This document shows positions 63,951 through 64,000 of a stretch of 64,000 bases of DNA, in pieces (the stretch's first letter is position 1; every line of letters starts with the position of its first letter). The notes beneath the pieces are model-generated. The model had not been told where the DNA came from and ran no database searches. It was given only the letters and a program-made list of their open reading frames with translations. A program made the translations under genes and the position numbers. The stretch is from an uncultured Clostridia bacterium (GTDB lineage: Bacteria > Bacillota > Clostridia > Lachnospirales > CAG-274). The stretch is taken from contig CALWLD010000003.1 of assembly GCA_944381435.1 (NCBI GenBank), forward strand, positions 89,195 to 153,194, read 5' to 3'.

Positions 63951-64000
63951 AATTACCTCCATTAATCAAATCTATAAGCTCTGTATATTGTTCTTCTGTT
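63943..64000 (-). CDS. C-terminus of an upstream phage gene (partial)
   Basis: The last 18 codons (TEEQYTELIDLINGGNYE) of a gene that begins beyond the right edge. The ending resembles short XkdX-like or tail-accessory proteins. Its stop overlaps the holin start by 8 bp. Confidence 0.5.
   Translation of the reverse strand, partial: TEEQYTELIDLINGGNYE

Larger units (their letters stand above)
62278..64000. mobile_element. Left end of a second, related prophage (continues beyond the window)
   Basis: It begins where cotJC homology is lost, and carries a HicB-like gene, then an endolysin and holin nearly identical to those at the left end of prophage 1, in the same order and orientation. The integrase and right junction lie off the window. 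Confidence 0.75.

Noticed and set aside
1..64000. CRISPR arrays, rRNA and tRNA genes.
   Set aside because: No regularly spaced repeats were seen, and no rRNA or tRNA sequence was recognised on either strand. A tRNA could be missed without a folding search.

Overview
The window comes from a low-GC, anaerobic, endospore-forming member of the Firmicutes (class Clostridia; Lachnospirales-like is my guess, genus not assigned). The evidence is very AT-rich DNA, bifunctional AdhE and rubrerythrin, a WalRK/YycHI locus, RecU, the rpsL-rpsG-fusA-tuf string, an SLH-domain surface protein, and several pieces of the spore-coat gene cotJC. Coordinates are within the window. Functions are assigned by reading protein motifs, not by database search.

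Layout. 1-26.9 kb is ordinary core genome, mostly on the minus strand: pstS (cut by the left edge), rpmE, a lipoprotein gene, rho, a LysM membrane protein, a conserved Clostridia protein, yycI-yycH-(Ig-like protein)-walK-walR, a GH26-like lipoprotein, recU, queG, a GH18/SH3 cell-wall hydrolase, a sulfatase, an amidase, adhE under a textbook promoter with a Rex-type operator, then tuf-fusA-rpsG-rpsL and a divergent rubrerythrin gene.

26.9-44.8 kb is an accessory array. Three separate cargo blocks are a 3.3 kb redox block (nitroreductase, MDR oxidoreductase, Rrf2 regulator), a 9.6 kb block (two-component system, solute-binding protein, two ABC permeases, HlyD-like adaptor, MacB-like protein) and a 4.6 kb ferric-siderophore ABC operon. 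They are separated and bounded by four same-orientation copies of the 3' end of cotJC. Three of the copies begin at the same internal codon and share the same non-cotJC arm. The copy furthest from the prophage is decayed and the nearest is the most complete.

44.80-62.17 kb is a 17.36 kb decayed prophage inserted inside cotJC. The 3' part of the gene lies at 44387-44809 and the central part at 62160-62277. They share a 7-bp core and would join in frame. Terminase, tail, replication and lysis genes are broken, but a large serine recombinase, an OLD-family ATPase/nuclease, an adenine methyltransferase, a repressor and a 954-residue SLH protein are intact. A second, related prophage begins at 62278 and runs off the right edge. 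It interrupts cotJC again, so the 5' end of the gene should lie beyond the window.

The main result is that one spore-coat gene, cotJC, has been entered at three different points: by two prophages (a skin-like arrangement that excision would repair) and by a series of SCC-like cargo blocks that each appear to have brought a replacement 3' end of the gene.
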